Counted from the stretch's first letter, positions 52,813 through 62,272 are shown. The stretch: 64,000 nucleotides of DNA from Flavobacterium ustbae (GCF_003946915.1 NZ_RPOC01000005.1:186001-250000), one strand, 5' to 3'. Notes: generated by a model not told the origin, from the letters alone. Numbers and translations: made by a program.

Positions 52813-53895
52813 ATGCTAGCTGAAGAAAATCTTAGAGAAAAAATTAAAGAATTGAGTTGCTTGTATGAAATCTCCAAAATAATATCCGATTCTAATTGTG
52901 TTAATCCTGAGGCATTATCTAAAATTATTTTAGCGACAAAAAATGCTTGGTTATTTAATGAAGATGCCGTAGTAGAACTCCAAGTAGATTCTTATAGTTT
53001 ATCAACTTCGAACGAAAAAAACTTTCGAATCTTTCAACAAAGTAACATCCTAATCAATAAAATAGATTACGGTTACATCAGAGTATCTTATCCTGATTCT
53101 TTATATTCTCAAAAAGATTTTGCAGCAGATGAGCAAAAACTTTTAGATATGATTGCGCTTGAGATTGGCAATTATGTCGAGAAATATCAAATTTTAGAAA
53201 GAAAAGCAGCGCTTCAGAAAATAATTGAACGTATAAATCGTTTAAATCTTTTAGGAGAGCTCACAGCTGGCATGGCTCATGAATTGAACACACCTTTAGG
53301 AAATGTTCTAGGGTTTGCCGAATTAATTAAAGACCAAAATTCAAATCCTGAAATTGATACTGAAATTTCTGTAATAATAAATTCCGTTATATATGCTCGA
53401 GAAATCGTAAAAAAGTTTTTATTTTTTTCTAACGAAATGCCACAAAAATTTGAGGTACAAGAAATTAAACCTATTGTAGATTTTACGATATCATCATTAA
53501 ATCCAACTTTTCAAAAAAAACAAATAAAAAACAAAGTTATATATAAAAACGAAACTATTACTGCAAAAATAGATGCTGTACAAATTACACAAGTTCTTTT
53601 TAACCTGCTTATAAATGCTATCTATGCCTCTCCAGAAAAAAGTTGCATAACAGTTATAGTAGAAAATGATAGCAAAAATTTATATCTAAAAATAGAAGAT
53701 CAAGGAACTGGAATTCCTGACAATATCAAACAAAAAATATTTGAACCATTTTTTTCGACAAAGCCTTATCATAATGGAAATGGTCTCGGTTTGAGTGTTG
53801 TACACGGCATTATCAAAAATCATAACGGAGAAATTATAATTCATAATAACGTTCCAACAGGAAGCATTTTTACCATAAGACTGCCTTTAAGTTAA
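52813..53895 (+). CDS. Cytoplasmic sensor histidine kinase
   Basis: A 360-residue kinase without membrane helices. Residues about 1-135 resemble a GAF-type sensor region (KELSCLYEISKIIS start; DEQKLLDMIALEIGNYVE end). The HisKA domain has H156 in MAHELNTPLGNVLGFAE. HATPase_c has NLLINAIYASPE, EDQGTGIP, EPFFSTKPYHNGNGLGLS and HNGEI. It is of the NtrB/ZraS-like group that signals to NtrC-type regulators. It is followed 6 bp later by a response regulator that is cut off, so the pathway is probably broken or the partner is elsewhere. Confidence 0.88.
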   Translation: MLAEENLREKIKELSCLYEISKIISDSNCVNPEALSKIILATKNAWLFNEDAVVELQVDSYSLSTSNEKNFRIFQQSNILINKIDYGYIRVSYPDSLYSQKDFAADEQKLLDMIALEIGNYVEKYQILERKAALQKIIERINRLNLLGELTAGMAHELNTPLGNVLGFAELIKDQNSNPEIDTEISVIINSVIYAREIVKKFLFFSNEMPQKFEVQEIKPIVDFTISSLNPTFQKKQIKNKVIYKNETITAKIDAVQITQVLFNLLINAIYASPEKSCITVIVENDSKNLYLKIEDQGTGIPDNIKQKIFEPFFSTKPYHNGNGLGLSVVHGIIKNHNGEIIIHNNVPTGSIFTIRLPLS

Positions 53896-53901
53896 AACGA
53901 A

Positions 53902-54087
53902 ATGAATAAAAAAGAAAATATACTTATTGTCGATGACAATAACGATATGTTAGATTTAGTCGAGCGTCAATTAAAAACTTTTAAATATCATACCTACAAG
54001 GCATCTTCTGTAAGTGAAGCCATTGAAGTTTTAAAAAATTTCAATATAGACTTGCTGATAAGCGATCTAAATATGCCAAATATCAAT
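53902..54087 (+). pseudogene. Response regulator truncated at a sequence junction
   Basis: About 62 residues of a receiver domain: ENILIVDDNNDML supplies the acidic pocket and LLISDLNMPNIN supplies the phospho-Asp. After AATATCAAT (to about 54087) the sequence changes abruptly into antisense collagen-type Gly-Ala-Thr repeats. The frame runs on to 54135 with a meaningless Cys-rich tail (SSCCTCRSSC). The rest of the receiver and any AAA+ or DNA-binding domain are missing. It was co-transcribed with the kinase at 52813. Either a deletion or inversion fused two genes, or the assembly joined them wrongly at repeats. Confidence 0.85.
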
Positions 54088-55413
54088 AGCTCCTGTTGCA
54101 CCTGTCGCTCCAGTTGCACCTTTAAGACCGTCTAAATATTCTGTAATGCTTTTTCCGTCGTTGCCAGGAATCTCTTTCCAGATCTCAAAAGCAGATTTTC
54201 CGTCAGCTCCTGTTGCTCCTTGTGGTCCTGTTATTTCAGTCCAAGTTCCGTCAGCATTCTGAACATATACCTTTTTGGTCTTATTGTCCGTATAAATATT
54301 AACGCCTTCGCCTGGGTAGCCAGCTTCTCCTCTATTTCCAGGAGCTCCGTCTCCGCCAGCTAAGCCAACTTCTCCTTTATCTCCCTTATCTCCTTTGGCA
54401 CCAGTTATTTCAGTCCAAGTTCCGTCAGCATTCTGAACATATACCTTTTTGGTCTTATTGTCCGTATAAATATTAACGCCTTCGCCTGGGTAGCCAGCTT
54501 CTCCTCTATTTCCAGGAGCTCCGTCTCCGCCAGCTAAGCCAACTTCTCCTTTATCTCCTTTATCTCCTTTGGCACCAGTTATTTCAGTCCAAGTTCCGTC
54601 AGCATTCTGTACATATACCTTTTTGGTTTTATTGTCCGTATAAATATTAACGCCTTCACCTGGGTAGCCTGCTTCCCCTTTGTTTCCAGGAACTCCGTCA
54701 CCGCCAGCTAAGCCAACTTCTCCTTTATCTCCTTTATCTCCTTTGGCACCAGTTATTTCAGTCCAAGTTCCGTCAGCATTCTGAACATATACCTTTTTGG
54801 TTTTATTGTCCGTATAAATATTAACGCCTTCACCTGGGTAGCCAGCTTCTCCTCTTTTTCCAGGAGCTCCGTCACCGCTTGCTAAACCAACTGTTCCGTC
54901 TTTTCCATCTTTTCCGTCTTTTCCGTCTTTTCCGTCTTTTCCGTCTTTTCCGTCTTTTCCTGCTGTACCACTTCCACTAATTGGTGTCCAAGTTCCATCA
55001 GGCTTTTGTACGTAGACTATTTTTGTAGTGTTATCTGTATAAAGAATCACATTCGGTCCTGGATACCCTGGTTCTCCTTTTGCAGGAGGCACGATATCAC
55101 CAGAACCACTAGTAGAAATTTCATCGGTTGTAGACAATTTTCTCCAACGTCCATCGTACCAGTAGTAATACCCTGGCTTGATATCTGAAATTAGTTCAGT
55201 GTTAAAAACCAACAAACTATTAACATTACCATTAGTTATAGTTGTTTTGTCAGTCGAATTTTTAAGCGCAACTCTCGGAATCATAATACCCTTGTCGTTG
55301 GCAAAAACTTCTAACTGTGTAGAAGGATTTGGATCCAGTTTTCCTACTCCTACCTGCGAGTAGGCTGAATATGCACCCAAAACAAAAAATAAAGGCAGTA
55401 ATCTATTCTTCAT
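54067..55413 (-). CDS. Collagen-like repeat surface protein, C-terminus lost at junction
   Basis: 448 codons, of which about 440 are genuine. A signal peptide (1-19, ending YSAYSQ) precedes a head region (VGVGKLDPNPSTQLEVFAND, YYYWYDGRWRKL). A linker, seven GKD triplets (about 160-180) and four 58-residue repeats containing GYPGEGVNIYTDNKTKKVYV, ADGTWTEITG and GDKGDKGEVGLAGGDG follow. After that come SAFEIWKEIPGNDGKSI and Gly-Ala-Thr triplets. The last residues IDIWHI are antisense to the response-regulator gene, so the natural C-terminus is missing. Flavobacterial proteins of this kind are surface or tail-fibre-like filaments. Function is unknown. Confidence 0.85.
   Translation of the reverse strand: MKNRLLPLFFVLGAYSAYSQVGVGKLDPNPSTQLEVFANDKGIMIPRVALKNSTDKTTITNGNVNSLLVFNTELISDIKPGYYYWYDGRWRKLSTTDEISTSGSGDIVPPAKGEPGYPGPNVILYTDNTTKIVYVQKPDGTWTPISGSGTAGKDGKDGKDGKDGKDGKDGKDGTVGLASGDGAPGKRGEAGYPGEGVNIYTDNKTKKVYVQNADGTWTEITGAKGDKGDKGEVGLAGGDGVPGNKGEAGYPGEGVNIYTDNKTKKVYVQNADGTWTEITGAKGDKGDKGEVGLAGGDGAPGNRGEAGYPGEGVNIYTDNKTKKVYVQNADGTWTEITGAKGDKGDKGEVGLAGGDGAPGNRGEAGYPGEGVNIYTDNKTKKVYVQNADGTWTEITGPQGATGADGKSAFEIWKEIPGNDGKSITEYLDGLKGATGATGATGAIDIWHI
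54231..54890 (-). repeat. 174-bp coding tandem repeats in the collagen-like gene
   Basis: The same block begins at 54231, 54405, 54579 and 54753, exactly 174 bp (58 codons) apart. The copies are nearly identical at DNA level, differing at a few third positions and in the GNR/GNK/GKR triplets. Such identity implies recent duplication or gene conversion. Confidence 0.92.
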
Positions 55414-56242
55414 TAGATTTGATCATTATGAATTATTAATTATTTAAGTTAATATTAGAAGTAGCAAATTTTCTGAGCAACTGAAAATGTATAATATAAC
55501 TATTTGAGTCAAAGCCATTTTTTTTCGAAATAATTCTCAACAGAATTGTTTCTTTTTCTTTAGAGGCAATAAATCGTTTATCATATTGTTTTTCAATAGC
55601 ATAACAGTTTTATTTTGTTACAACTAAATGATGATTTTTTATCATCTGAATTATGGTGCAAAGTTCCAGACAAATACTACTTTTATTGACCCATAAAAGT
55701 TTTTAAACTAATAACTTAAGACATTCTTAACAGATTTGATTACATTCAATACCTTGTTCTTTAACTACTTACGATATTACTTCGATCAAAACTGCCCTAT
55801 TTTACAGGTATTCACGCTAATAAAAAGGAAAGATTTATGTTCTTTTTATCTTTTTTCACTATCCATACTTTTAGTTTATTTGCACTATATTTAAAGTATA
55901 TATTTGCATTTAAAAGAATAGTAATGATACTAATCTATAGTTCATTATTGATAAAAGAGAGAGGCGTAGAGGAATTTTCGAGTTGCTACATAATAGCATT
56001 CTAGATTTTAGATATCTAAGCGTATAGATACTCGGTCTGGATTTGTCACCTTAAAAGCAACAAACGTAAAGGCAGATTAAAGGTAACTGCCACTTCTAAA
56101 TTGGGTAGAAGAATCATAATACAGTTTCTTAACAAAAAAAAAAATAAGCAATATCAAAGCTTAAAGACTTTGGTTCAATTATATATTACCTTTTTTTCTT
56201 TTTTTAAACGTCTTGAATGCTGTGTTGGTTAAGGAAAAAATT
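55414..56242. other. Long intergenic region without a recognised gene
   Basis: About 830 bp, AT-rich, with stop codons in all frames. No hairpin array, tRNA or open frame of note was found. It should contain the promoter of the collagen-like gene. A poly-A run occurs at about 56134-56145. Confidence 0.5.
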
Positions 56243-56277
56243 AAAAAGCCTGAGAATAATTTTCACAGGCTCTTTTT
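56243..56277. terminator. Hairpin terminator
   Basis: AAAAAGCCTG and CAGGCTCTTTTT pair around a 13-base loop. It lies about 200 bp beyond the stop of the minus-strand DUF1254 gene and can terminate it. Confidence 0.6.
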
Positions 56278-56300
56278 GGGTTCAGATCATTCATTTTCTC

Positions 56301-56340
56301 GATAAAAATTGTTTCGAGTCCTGTTAGCACAATTTTTATC
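56301..56340. repeat. Intergenic inverted repeat
   Basis: GATAAAAATTGT (56301-56312) and ACAATTTTTATC (56329-56340) are perfect 12-bp complements around a 16-base loop. It lies in the 3' region of the DUF1254 gene; role unknown. Confidence 0.6.
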
Positions 56341-56474
56341 AAGGTATTTCAAATGAATAGCCACTTTTTTAGTGTGCTTACAATTTATATGACAACGTAT
56401 CGCTTTTGATACCTTCGAACTTCGTTCTTGTCGAGTATCTAACGTTTTATAATGCAGAGGGACAAATTCAAATT

Positions 56475-57881
56475 TTATTGAACCTTCTCTGGTAAAGGTA
56501 ATTTCCAAGTACCATTAACGGCATTAGAATCTGGCCCATAAATTCTCATTACAAAATTGAAATCTTGATTTTTAGGAGTTGGAAGCCAATTACTCTCTTT
56601 ATCTTTTCCTGGAGAAGTTGCATATAAATAAATAATTAGGTCTCCGTTAGCTTCATATTTTAAACCTTTTGTGTTCTGGCCTATAGAATAGCGTTCTATC
56701 GGATTTGGAACTAAAAATCGCTTAGGCAGATTATATAATGTTATACTCCAAAAATATTTTGCCTTTGGAAGCTGCTGTTTCGAAAATCGAAGTACATAAT
56801 TATTTTTTCCGTTTAATTGATTCTTATTATTGTCATCTTTAGTTCCGACATAAACAGCTTCTTCTTTTGTGTTTCCATAAAGCCCCATTGCAGCTGCTAT
56901 AGCACGGTTTAGATAATTATTTTTAAGATATTCTCTTGTGCCAAATAAATTTCCTGCATCGGTAGTTTTACTTACACCGGCTTCAAGTTCTTGTTTTGCG
57001 TCTGCAATTCCTTTCTCAATAGCTTTGGCGGTTTCTTCATCTAATTTAGAACTGTCAAAAGGTACTCCTGGTACAATTCCGATCTTAGCAAACTGTGCTC
57101 TCAGTTCTTTTTCGCTACTATCCTCCTTTGTATATTGCAATAAGGCATTTAATACATTAATAAATTCTGGAGAGCTATAATCTGATTCATTCCAGACTGG
57201 GAGTGGCATATTATACTTTTTAACAGCTGGCGCTGCTTGGTTTGTATATTGATGCAATGGAATTAATTTATATTGATCCTGAATTTTTTTAAGATTAGGA
57301 ATATCACTTGGACTATCCAATTCTGTACGTCCAAGTAGAAATATTAAGTTTGTTTCAGATTGCAGCACTTTATCAATTCCAGCAGGTTTTTCACCTTTCC
57401 AATCTGGTCCTGCAATTAGATATTTTCCTCCATTATTGCCAGATACACGTGAACCTAAATACTCATAATTGAAAGTATACAGATCTATAAATTGCATTAC
57501 AAAGTAACGGTTTCCTTCAATTTTTGGGATTTGAAGCACAAGCGGTTCATCTGAAACATCAAGAGCAGCCATTGAATACGGAGTATCATTATTTATTGTA
57601 ACAACCAAAGTATCCTTAGGCGTAGCACTAGCTGTTGAACTTTTAAATTTATTAAAACCTCCAACAAATGTTTTAGAATCTTTATTAACTGCATTGGCAT
57701 AGATGGTCTTATAGTTATAAAACATTGGATATCCGTATATCCAGGCCTGTTTTGCAATTGCAGTAATAGAGTCCGAAGAAATTGCTTTATTTCCCGTAGC
57801 TGTGCTATCTTTTGAAGGATCTTTTTTGCAAGCCGTCGCCGCTAAAAATAGAATGGATAGCAAATAAGTTATTTTTTTCAT
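56475..57881 (-). CDS. DUF1254/DUF1214 lipoprotein
   Basis: A 468-residue lipoprotein. The lipobox is LAATAC, followed by KKDPSKDST. The DUF1254 domain (about 45-180) has QAWIYGYPMFYNYKTIY, NNDTPYSMAALDVSDEP and RYFVMQFIDLYTFNY. The DUF1214 domain near the C-terminus (about 350-455) has FWSITLYNLPKRFLVPNP, RYSIGQNTKGL and NWLPTPKNQDFNFVMRIYGP. The two domains usually occur together in bacterial secreted proteins of unknown function. It is a single gene with its own terminator. Nothing in the neighbourhood points to a substrate. Confidence 0.87.
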   Translation of the reverse strand: MKKITYLLSILFLAATACKKDPSKDSTATGNKAISSDSITAIAKQAWIYGYPMFYNYKTIYANAVNKDSKTFVGGFNKFKSSTASATPKDTLVVTINNDTPYSMAALDVSDEPLVLQIPKIEGNRYFVMQFIDLYTFNYEYLGSRVSGNNGGKYLIAGPDWKGEKPAGIDKVLQSETNLIFLLGRTELDSPSDIPNLKKIQDQYKLIPLHQYTNQAAPAVKKYNMPLPVWNESDYSSPEFINVLNALLQYTKEDSSEKELRAQFAKIGIVPGVPFDSSKLDEETAKAIEKGIADAKQELEAGVSKTTDAGNLFGTREYLKNNYLNRAIAAAMGLYGNTKEEAVYVGTKDDNNKNQLNGKNNYVLRFSKQQLPKAKYFWSITLYNLPKRFLVPNPIERYSIGQNTKGLKYEANGDLIIYLYATSPGKDKESNWLPTPKNQDFNFVMRIYGPDSNAVNGTWKLPLPEKVQ

Positions 57882-58083
57882 AATCTAAAAGAATTTGTAC
57901 ACTCAAATTTAGATTTTAAAAAAAGACTTTAATTTATCAAATGATAAAAATTGGTTGCAAATTATAATTTGAAACCAATTTCTATCATTTAAGGCTAACA
58001 AAAAGCATCTCATATAAATAAAATCTTTATTGCAATAGCGGAAAAGATCTAATAAAAATTCTAATGAATTGTGATGTTTCTAT

Positions 58084-58126
58084 AAAAAACCCGCCTTTAT
58101 AACTTTAAAAAAGCGGGCGGGTTTTA
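58084..58126. terminator. GC-rich hairpin terminator
   Basis: AAAACCCGCC and GGCGGGTTTT form a stem around a 21-base AT-rich loop. It lies in the 57882-58462 gap upstream of the DUF1254 gene and downstream of the phosphatase gene. The remaining gap holds two dispersed repeats. Confidence 0.7.
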
Positions 58127-58224
58127 GGAACATTGGGGGCTGTTCTTTAAATTTTAGAATTATATTTCAGACACAATTTTTACTAATGTCCATTTTATTC
58201 CCAGCGGATTTTTGATGATTTTAT

Positions 58225-58364
58225 TTAACACATAGAAACATAGATTTTTTAGTCTCAGTTAAAGGATATCAAAAAGAAACTCGTTTCTTAACACATAGCT
58301 ATGCGTTTTAATAGTAAGTGAAACGCCTTCTTAGCTATCCAAAACCTATGTTTCTATGTGTTAA
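58225..58364. repeat. Dispersed structured repeat, family 1, copy B (inverted)
   Basis: About 140 bp bounded by ACACATAG (58228-58235) and CTATGTGT (58354-58361) with a third ACACATAG inside (58291-58298). TAAGTGAAACGCC (58315-58327) is the exact complement of the 13-mer in copy A at 22193-22205. The whole element aligns to copy A in reverse. Confidence 0.7.
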
Positions 58365-58373
58365 ATTCTTTTA

Positions 58374-58433
58374 ACACAGATTTAATGTTTTTTAAAGTTT
58401 TGAGAAAAATCATTTTAATGCTTTTAATCTGTA
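58374..58433. repeat. Dispersed inverted repeat, family 2, copy 2
   Basis: ACACAGATTTA and TTTTAATCTGTAGC flank an A/T-rich centre that contains ATCATTTTAAT. This matches the complement of the element at 18009-18064. It follows family 1 copy B directly. Confidence 0.6.
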
Positions 58434-58462
58434 GCAAAAACTACTTATACGTTTTCCTTCAA

Positions 58463-60253
58463 TTATTTTAAAATTGAAAGTATTTTATGAAACACTTCAT
58501 TATTTTCATAAACTCCTTGAAAATCTTGTGAATGCGGGCCATAAGCAAAAATTGGAACCATCGTTGCAGTATGATCATTGGTTATAAAATCTCCTTCTAT
58601 TTCATGCTTTTTCACATTTCCCTGCGGAATACCAAATCCTGATGTTTCATGATCGGCTGTTACAATAACTAATGTTCCTTCATTTTGGTCTGCAAACATT
58701 AATGCTTGTGCGATCGCAGTATCAAAATCTATTGTTTCGGCAACAATTCCAGCAGCATTGTTAACGTGCCCAAAACTGTCAATCTGCGCACCTTCAACCA
58801 TTAGGAAAAAAGGTTTTTTCTTCTTGCCTAAAAATTCCAAACTGTATTTTGTTGCATCTGCCAATAATTCGCCTCTTCCTTCTAAAACTGATGGAACTCT
58901 GCCCTGAGAAATAAAAACACCAACAGCATCACTATTTTCTGTTTGCATGTCTTTAACCGAATTCAATATTTTAAATTTAGAATTTACTGTAGTATTTTTA
59001 AATTCATTGGCTCCTCCAGCCACAAACAGGTTCAGTTTACTTTTTAATAAATCTTCTGAAATTCCTTTTGCATCAGATCTTTCTTCTCTGTGCGCATAAA
59101 AAGAAGCTGGCGTTGCGCCGGTAATTTCGTCTGTAGAAATTACGCCGGTTGAGAAATTTCTTTTTTGCAAAATTTCTGAAATATTTGGAATTGGTTTTCT
59201 CAAACTATCAGTTCCAATTGCTCTGTTATTGGTTTTCTGACCTGTAGCCAATGCGGTTCCAGCAGCTGCAGAATCGGTTGTAAAATCATCTGCTGATTGA
59301 GTTTTTATAAAACCAATACTCTTTAATTGCGTTAAAGACAAAGTTCCGTTATTGGCTAAAACTGCAGATGAAATTTGCGATAATCCATTTCCGTCTCCAA
59401 TTAAAAGAATGACATTTTTTACAGGCAGATTTTTTTGATCTGTTTTATAAGTCGGAATATAAACTTTTGACGAAGTAGTAGCTGTTACAAATCTTTTAGG
59501 GAAAGATTCCAGATATTGAACGCAATTATAAGGTTTGTCGGTGTTTATAATAGCTACGCCTAAATTTAAAAAAGCTTTCCAGGCACTTTTTGTATCTGGA
59601 CAGCCCCAAAATCGGAATGGTTTATTTAATGCTTTTCCTTTTGCAACAACACCGCTTACTCGATTATAATCATCATGTGTCAATCTTCCCAATCCGTTCC
59701 AAACAGAATATTTTTTGAAATCTACACTGATCATCGCAACTTTTTCCCAATTTTCTTTAGAAATGGTTTTATCTATTTCTTGGAAATCAAAGAAAATAAA
59801 ACTCGGATATTTTATATATGTTGAAGCGTCTGGCCTATTTCCAGATATTATGATTTTAACATCATTATTATTGCTTATACTTTCATATTTTTTTAGAATC
59901 GAAATAAGCTTATTAAGAGTTGGTTCAGCTTCAGTCTTTATATCTATTAATAAAAATAATTGGTTTGCTTTTTTATAATTCATTTTTAAAGCCGTTTCTA
60001 AAGGCTTTAAATACAACTCTTCTAAAGTTCTAGAAGTACTAATGTTTTCTTTATTATGAGCGACATATAAATTATTGTCTTTCAAAAAAATATCGGCTTC
60101 GATAGATGTTGCTCCATTAGAATAGGCATCCCAAAAAGGAATAGTGTTATTGTAATCATTATGCGAATGCACTTTGACTGGATTCTGAGCGTGCAAATGA
60201 ATTTCCACAAAAAAAGAGAAAAACAAAAGACTGAATATAAATGATGATTTCAT
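58463..60253 (-). CDS. PLC-like phosphodiesterase/alkaline phosphatase fusion, secreted
   Basis: A 596-residue secreted protein (signal peptide 1-22, ending HLHAQ). The N-terminal half (about 25-260) is a PI-PLC/GDPD-like TIM-barrel region: KVHSHNDYNNTIPFWDAYSNG, SIEADIFLKDNNLYVAHN and LFLLIDIKTEAEP. The C-terminal half (about 275-596) is an alkaline phosphatase: VILLIGDGNGLSQISSA binds metal, TTDSAAAGTALATG has the Ser nucleophile, and VEGAQIDSFGHVNN and VTADHETSGFG give further metal ligands. The fusion could cut a phosphodiester and then remove the phosphate. It follows a SusD/SusC pair on the same strand. Confidence 0.88.
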   Translation of the reverse strand: MKSSFIFSLLFFSFFVEIHLHAQNPVKVHSHNDYNNTIPFWDAYSNGATSIEADIFLKDNNLYVAHNKENISTSRTLEELYLKPLETALKMNYKKANQLFLLIDIKTEAEPTLNKLISILKKYESISNNNDVKIIISGNRPDASTYIKYPSFIFFDFQEIDKTISKENWEKVAMISVDFKKYSVWNGLGRLTHDDYNRVSGVVAKGKALNKPFRFWGCPDTKSAWKAFLNLGVAIINTDKPYNCVQYLESFPKRFVTATTSSKVYIPTYKTDQKNLPVKNVILLIGDGNGLSQISSAVLANNGTLSLTQLKSIGFIKTQSADDFTTDSAAAGTALATGQKTNNRAIGTDSLRKPIPNISEILQKRNFSTGVISTDEITGATPASFYAHREERSDAKGISEDLLKSKLNLFVAGGANEFKNTTVNSKFKILNSVKDMQTENSDAVGVFISQGRVPSVLEGRGELLADATKYSLEFLGKKKKPFFLMVEGAQIDSFGHVNNAAGIVAETIDFDTAIAQALMFADQNEGTLVIVTADHETSGFGIPQGNVKKHEIEGDFITNDHTATMVPIFAYGPHSQDFQGVYENNEVFHKILSILK

Positions 60254-60393
60254 TTTAGAATTTATTACTGAATTTTAGAAAAAAAGAGTAGGTTTTGGGG
60301 GCAAAAAAGGGAGGAGTATCGAGCTGCTATGGCAGACCGTAATTCGAAAAATGCAAAAAGCTTTTTGGGATCAAGCCTTTGTAATGTATAATA

Positions 60394-60423
60394 AAAACAG
60401 GGCTTTTTTATCAGCCCTGTTTT
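60394..60423. terminator. Terminator between SusD and the phosphatase gene
   Basis: AAAACAGGGCT and AGCCCTGTTTT form an 11-bp stem around an 8-base loop, with a T run on both strands. It lies 90 bp after the SusD stop and separates the two transcription units, at least partly. Confidence 0.85.
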
Positions 60424-60513
60424 AACAACTAACACAAAAAAGACTGCCAATTTTTATTTGGTACAGTATTAAACGGCAGCCTTTTAATTCAATATAAAAA
60501 AAACAAACTTAAA

Positions 60514-62256
60514 CTAGTATCCTTTATTCTGTACTAAATAGCCAGGAGTATTAGACGCTCCATCAATTGCTACTTGCGGAATTGGGAACAATCTCTTATT
60601 TACATCTGTATCCGATTTCTCTGTCCATTTATCTTCAAAATGGCTGAAACGAATCTGAGTATTTCTTCTTAAACCTTCCCAGTAAAATTCGAAACCGTAT
60701 TCTCTATACAAAATATCTAAGTTGATTGCCGGAAGCGCCGCTGGAATTGGAGCACGAGCTGTTCTTGAAGTTCTTACTGTATTCATGTCTGCTAATGCAC
60801 CTCCGTTATCACCTTTTCTTAATTTAGCTTCGGCACGCATCATATAAATTTCAGCATATCTTAAAAGAACCATATCTACACTACTGTAATTATTTCCGTC
60901 TGGAGAAGTATGGCTAAATTGGTATTTAGAAACTCTATATCCAGAATAGTGCATACTACCTTCTTTAGTAAAATCAACTTTCTCTGTCAAGTTTACATAA
61001 CCTACATTTTTATCTGGTCCGTTACCTTTAATTTGTTTAACTGGATAAATTCTATAACCGTTATCACATTTGTAGAAAGCTCCGTTTGCATCTTTTCTTG
61101 CTGCCCACGGAATACCTCTCATAATTCCTCTGTCAATTTCAAATTCTTCTGCGTTTACACAATAGTAATGATTCTCATCATTTAGCGGTGAAAGTCCAGT
61201 AAGGTCTTTCAAATTAGCTGGAACTTTTGCATTGTTTTTATAGAATCTTGAATCAGCATCTGCTGGATCTACATTTCCATAAGCACTTACCCATGTTTGG
61301 TAAAAATCAGATGTAATTGCTGGACCGTCAGTTCCATCGGCATTGATAGATTCTGGTCTTGGAAACATTGATCCTGGAATTGACCAGTATGCCCAACGGT
61401 TGTGTTCGTCTTTTAAAACACCACGCTGATCCATTGCAAAAATTACTTCTTTATTCGAATTGTTATCATCATCAAATAAATCAAAATATTCTGGAGATAA
61501 ACTGTATTTACCTGAGTTAATAATGTTATCTGTATATTTAATAACCTTGTCCATATCTGCTGCTGTAAACTGAGGTGTTCCGTAAGGATCACGATAAACA
61601 GCTGCATTAAGATTCAATCTCGCCAAAAGTCCCCAAACTGCACCTTGAGTCATTCTTCCTGGACCTTTAGTATTGTTGATAACATCGGCTACTGACAATA
61701 ATTCTTCTTCTATATAAGTAACAGCATCTTGTCCGCGAAGAATTTCTGATGTAGTAGAAGAAGATTCTTTTTTAAACACCAATCCCCAGCTGTCTAATGT
61801 CATCATATTTAAATAAGCTCTAAGGGCTTTCATCTCGTAAAGTGCTCCTTGTGCTTCTGTATTTCCGTCTTCTGCAAGCGGAGTCAATACTTCAATAGCT
61901 GATAATGTTCTTGAAATATTTTTAGTCAGCTCATTCCAAGTACTTGTCACCAAGTCATTTGTAGGTGTAGTAGTATGTGCATGCACTGCTAAATATTTAC
62001 CTCCATCGTACCAGTCTGTACCTCCTCTGTAAGGTAAGATACCTTCGTCACTTGCAATTAACTGTAATCCAAAATTGTTTGTATGTATCCAAGTTGCTTT
62101 TAGCTGACCATAAGCTGGTGCAATTGCCCCACTGATAGCCTCTGCCTGTCCTGCACCGTCTAGGGATTCGTCCAGTACGTTTTCTTCTAAATCTGTACAG
62201 CTCCAGGTAAATAATAAACCTAATGCAAGAGCTGCCACTATTATTTTATTTTTCAT
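60514..62256 (-). CDS. SusD/RagB-family surface lipoprotein
   Basis: A 580-residue lipoprotein. The signal ends FTWSC, followed by TDLEENVLDES. The SusD N-terminal domain and TPR-like helices are present; the RagB/SusD C-terminal part has VLLRYAEIYMMRAEAKLRKG and LYREYGFEFYWEGLRR, which are typical. It starts 16 bp after the SusC gene and would form the lid of its transporter. It is the longer type of SusD. The following phosphatase fusion suggests, weakly, a phosphorylated substrate. Confidence 0.92.
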   Translation of the reverse strand: MKNKIIVAALALGLLFTWSCTDLEENVLDESLDGAGQAEAISGAIAPAYGQLKATWIHTNNFGLQLIASDEGILPYRGGTDWYDGGKYLAVHAHTTTPTNDLVTSTWNELTKNISRTLSAIEVLTPLAEDGNTEAQGALYEMKALRAYLNMMTLDSWGLVFKKESSSTTSEILRGQDAVTYIEEELLSVADVINNTKGPGRMTQGAVWGLLARLNLNAAVYRDPYGTPQFTAADMDKVIKYTDNIINSGKYSLSPEYFDLFDDDNNSNKEVIFAMDQRGVLKDEHNRWAYWSIPGSMFPRPESINADGTDGPAITSDFYQTWVSAYGNVDPADADSRFYKNNAKVPANLKDLTGLSPLNDENHYYCVNAEEFEIDRGIMRGIPWAARKDANGAFYKCDNGYRIYPVKQIKGNGPDKNVGYVNLTEKVDFTKEGSMHYSGYRVSKYQFSHTSPDGNNYSSVDMVLLRYAEIYMMRAEAKLRKGDNGGALADMNTVRTSRTARAPIPAALPAINLDILYREYGFEFYWEGLRRNTQIRFSHFEDKWTEKSDTDVNKRLFPIPQVAIDGASNTPGYLVQNKGY

Positions 62257-62272
62257 GTTTTGTTCTTTTTTA

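Noticed and set aside
56287..56508. 73-codon minus-strand frame overlapping the end of the DUF1254 gene
   Set aside because: It overlaps the end of a clear gene in another frame, contains an inverted repeat and has no family resemblance.
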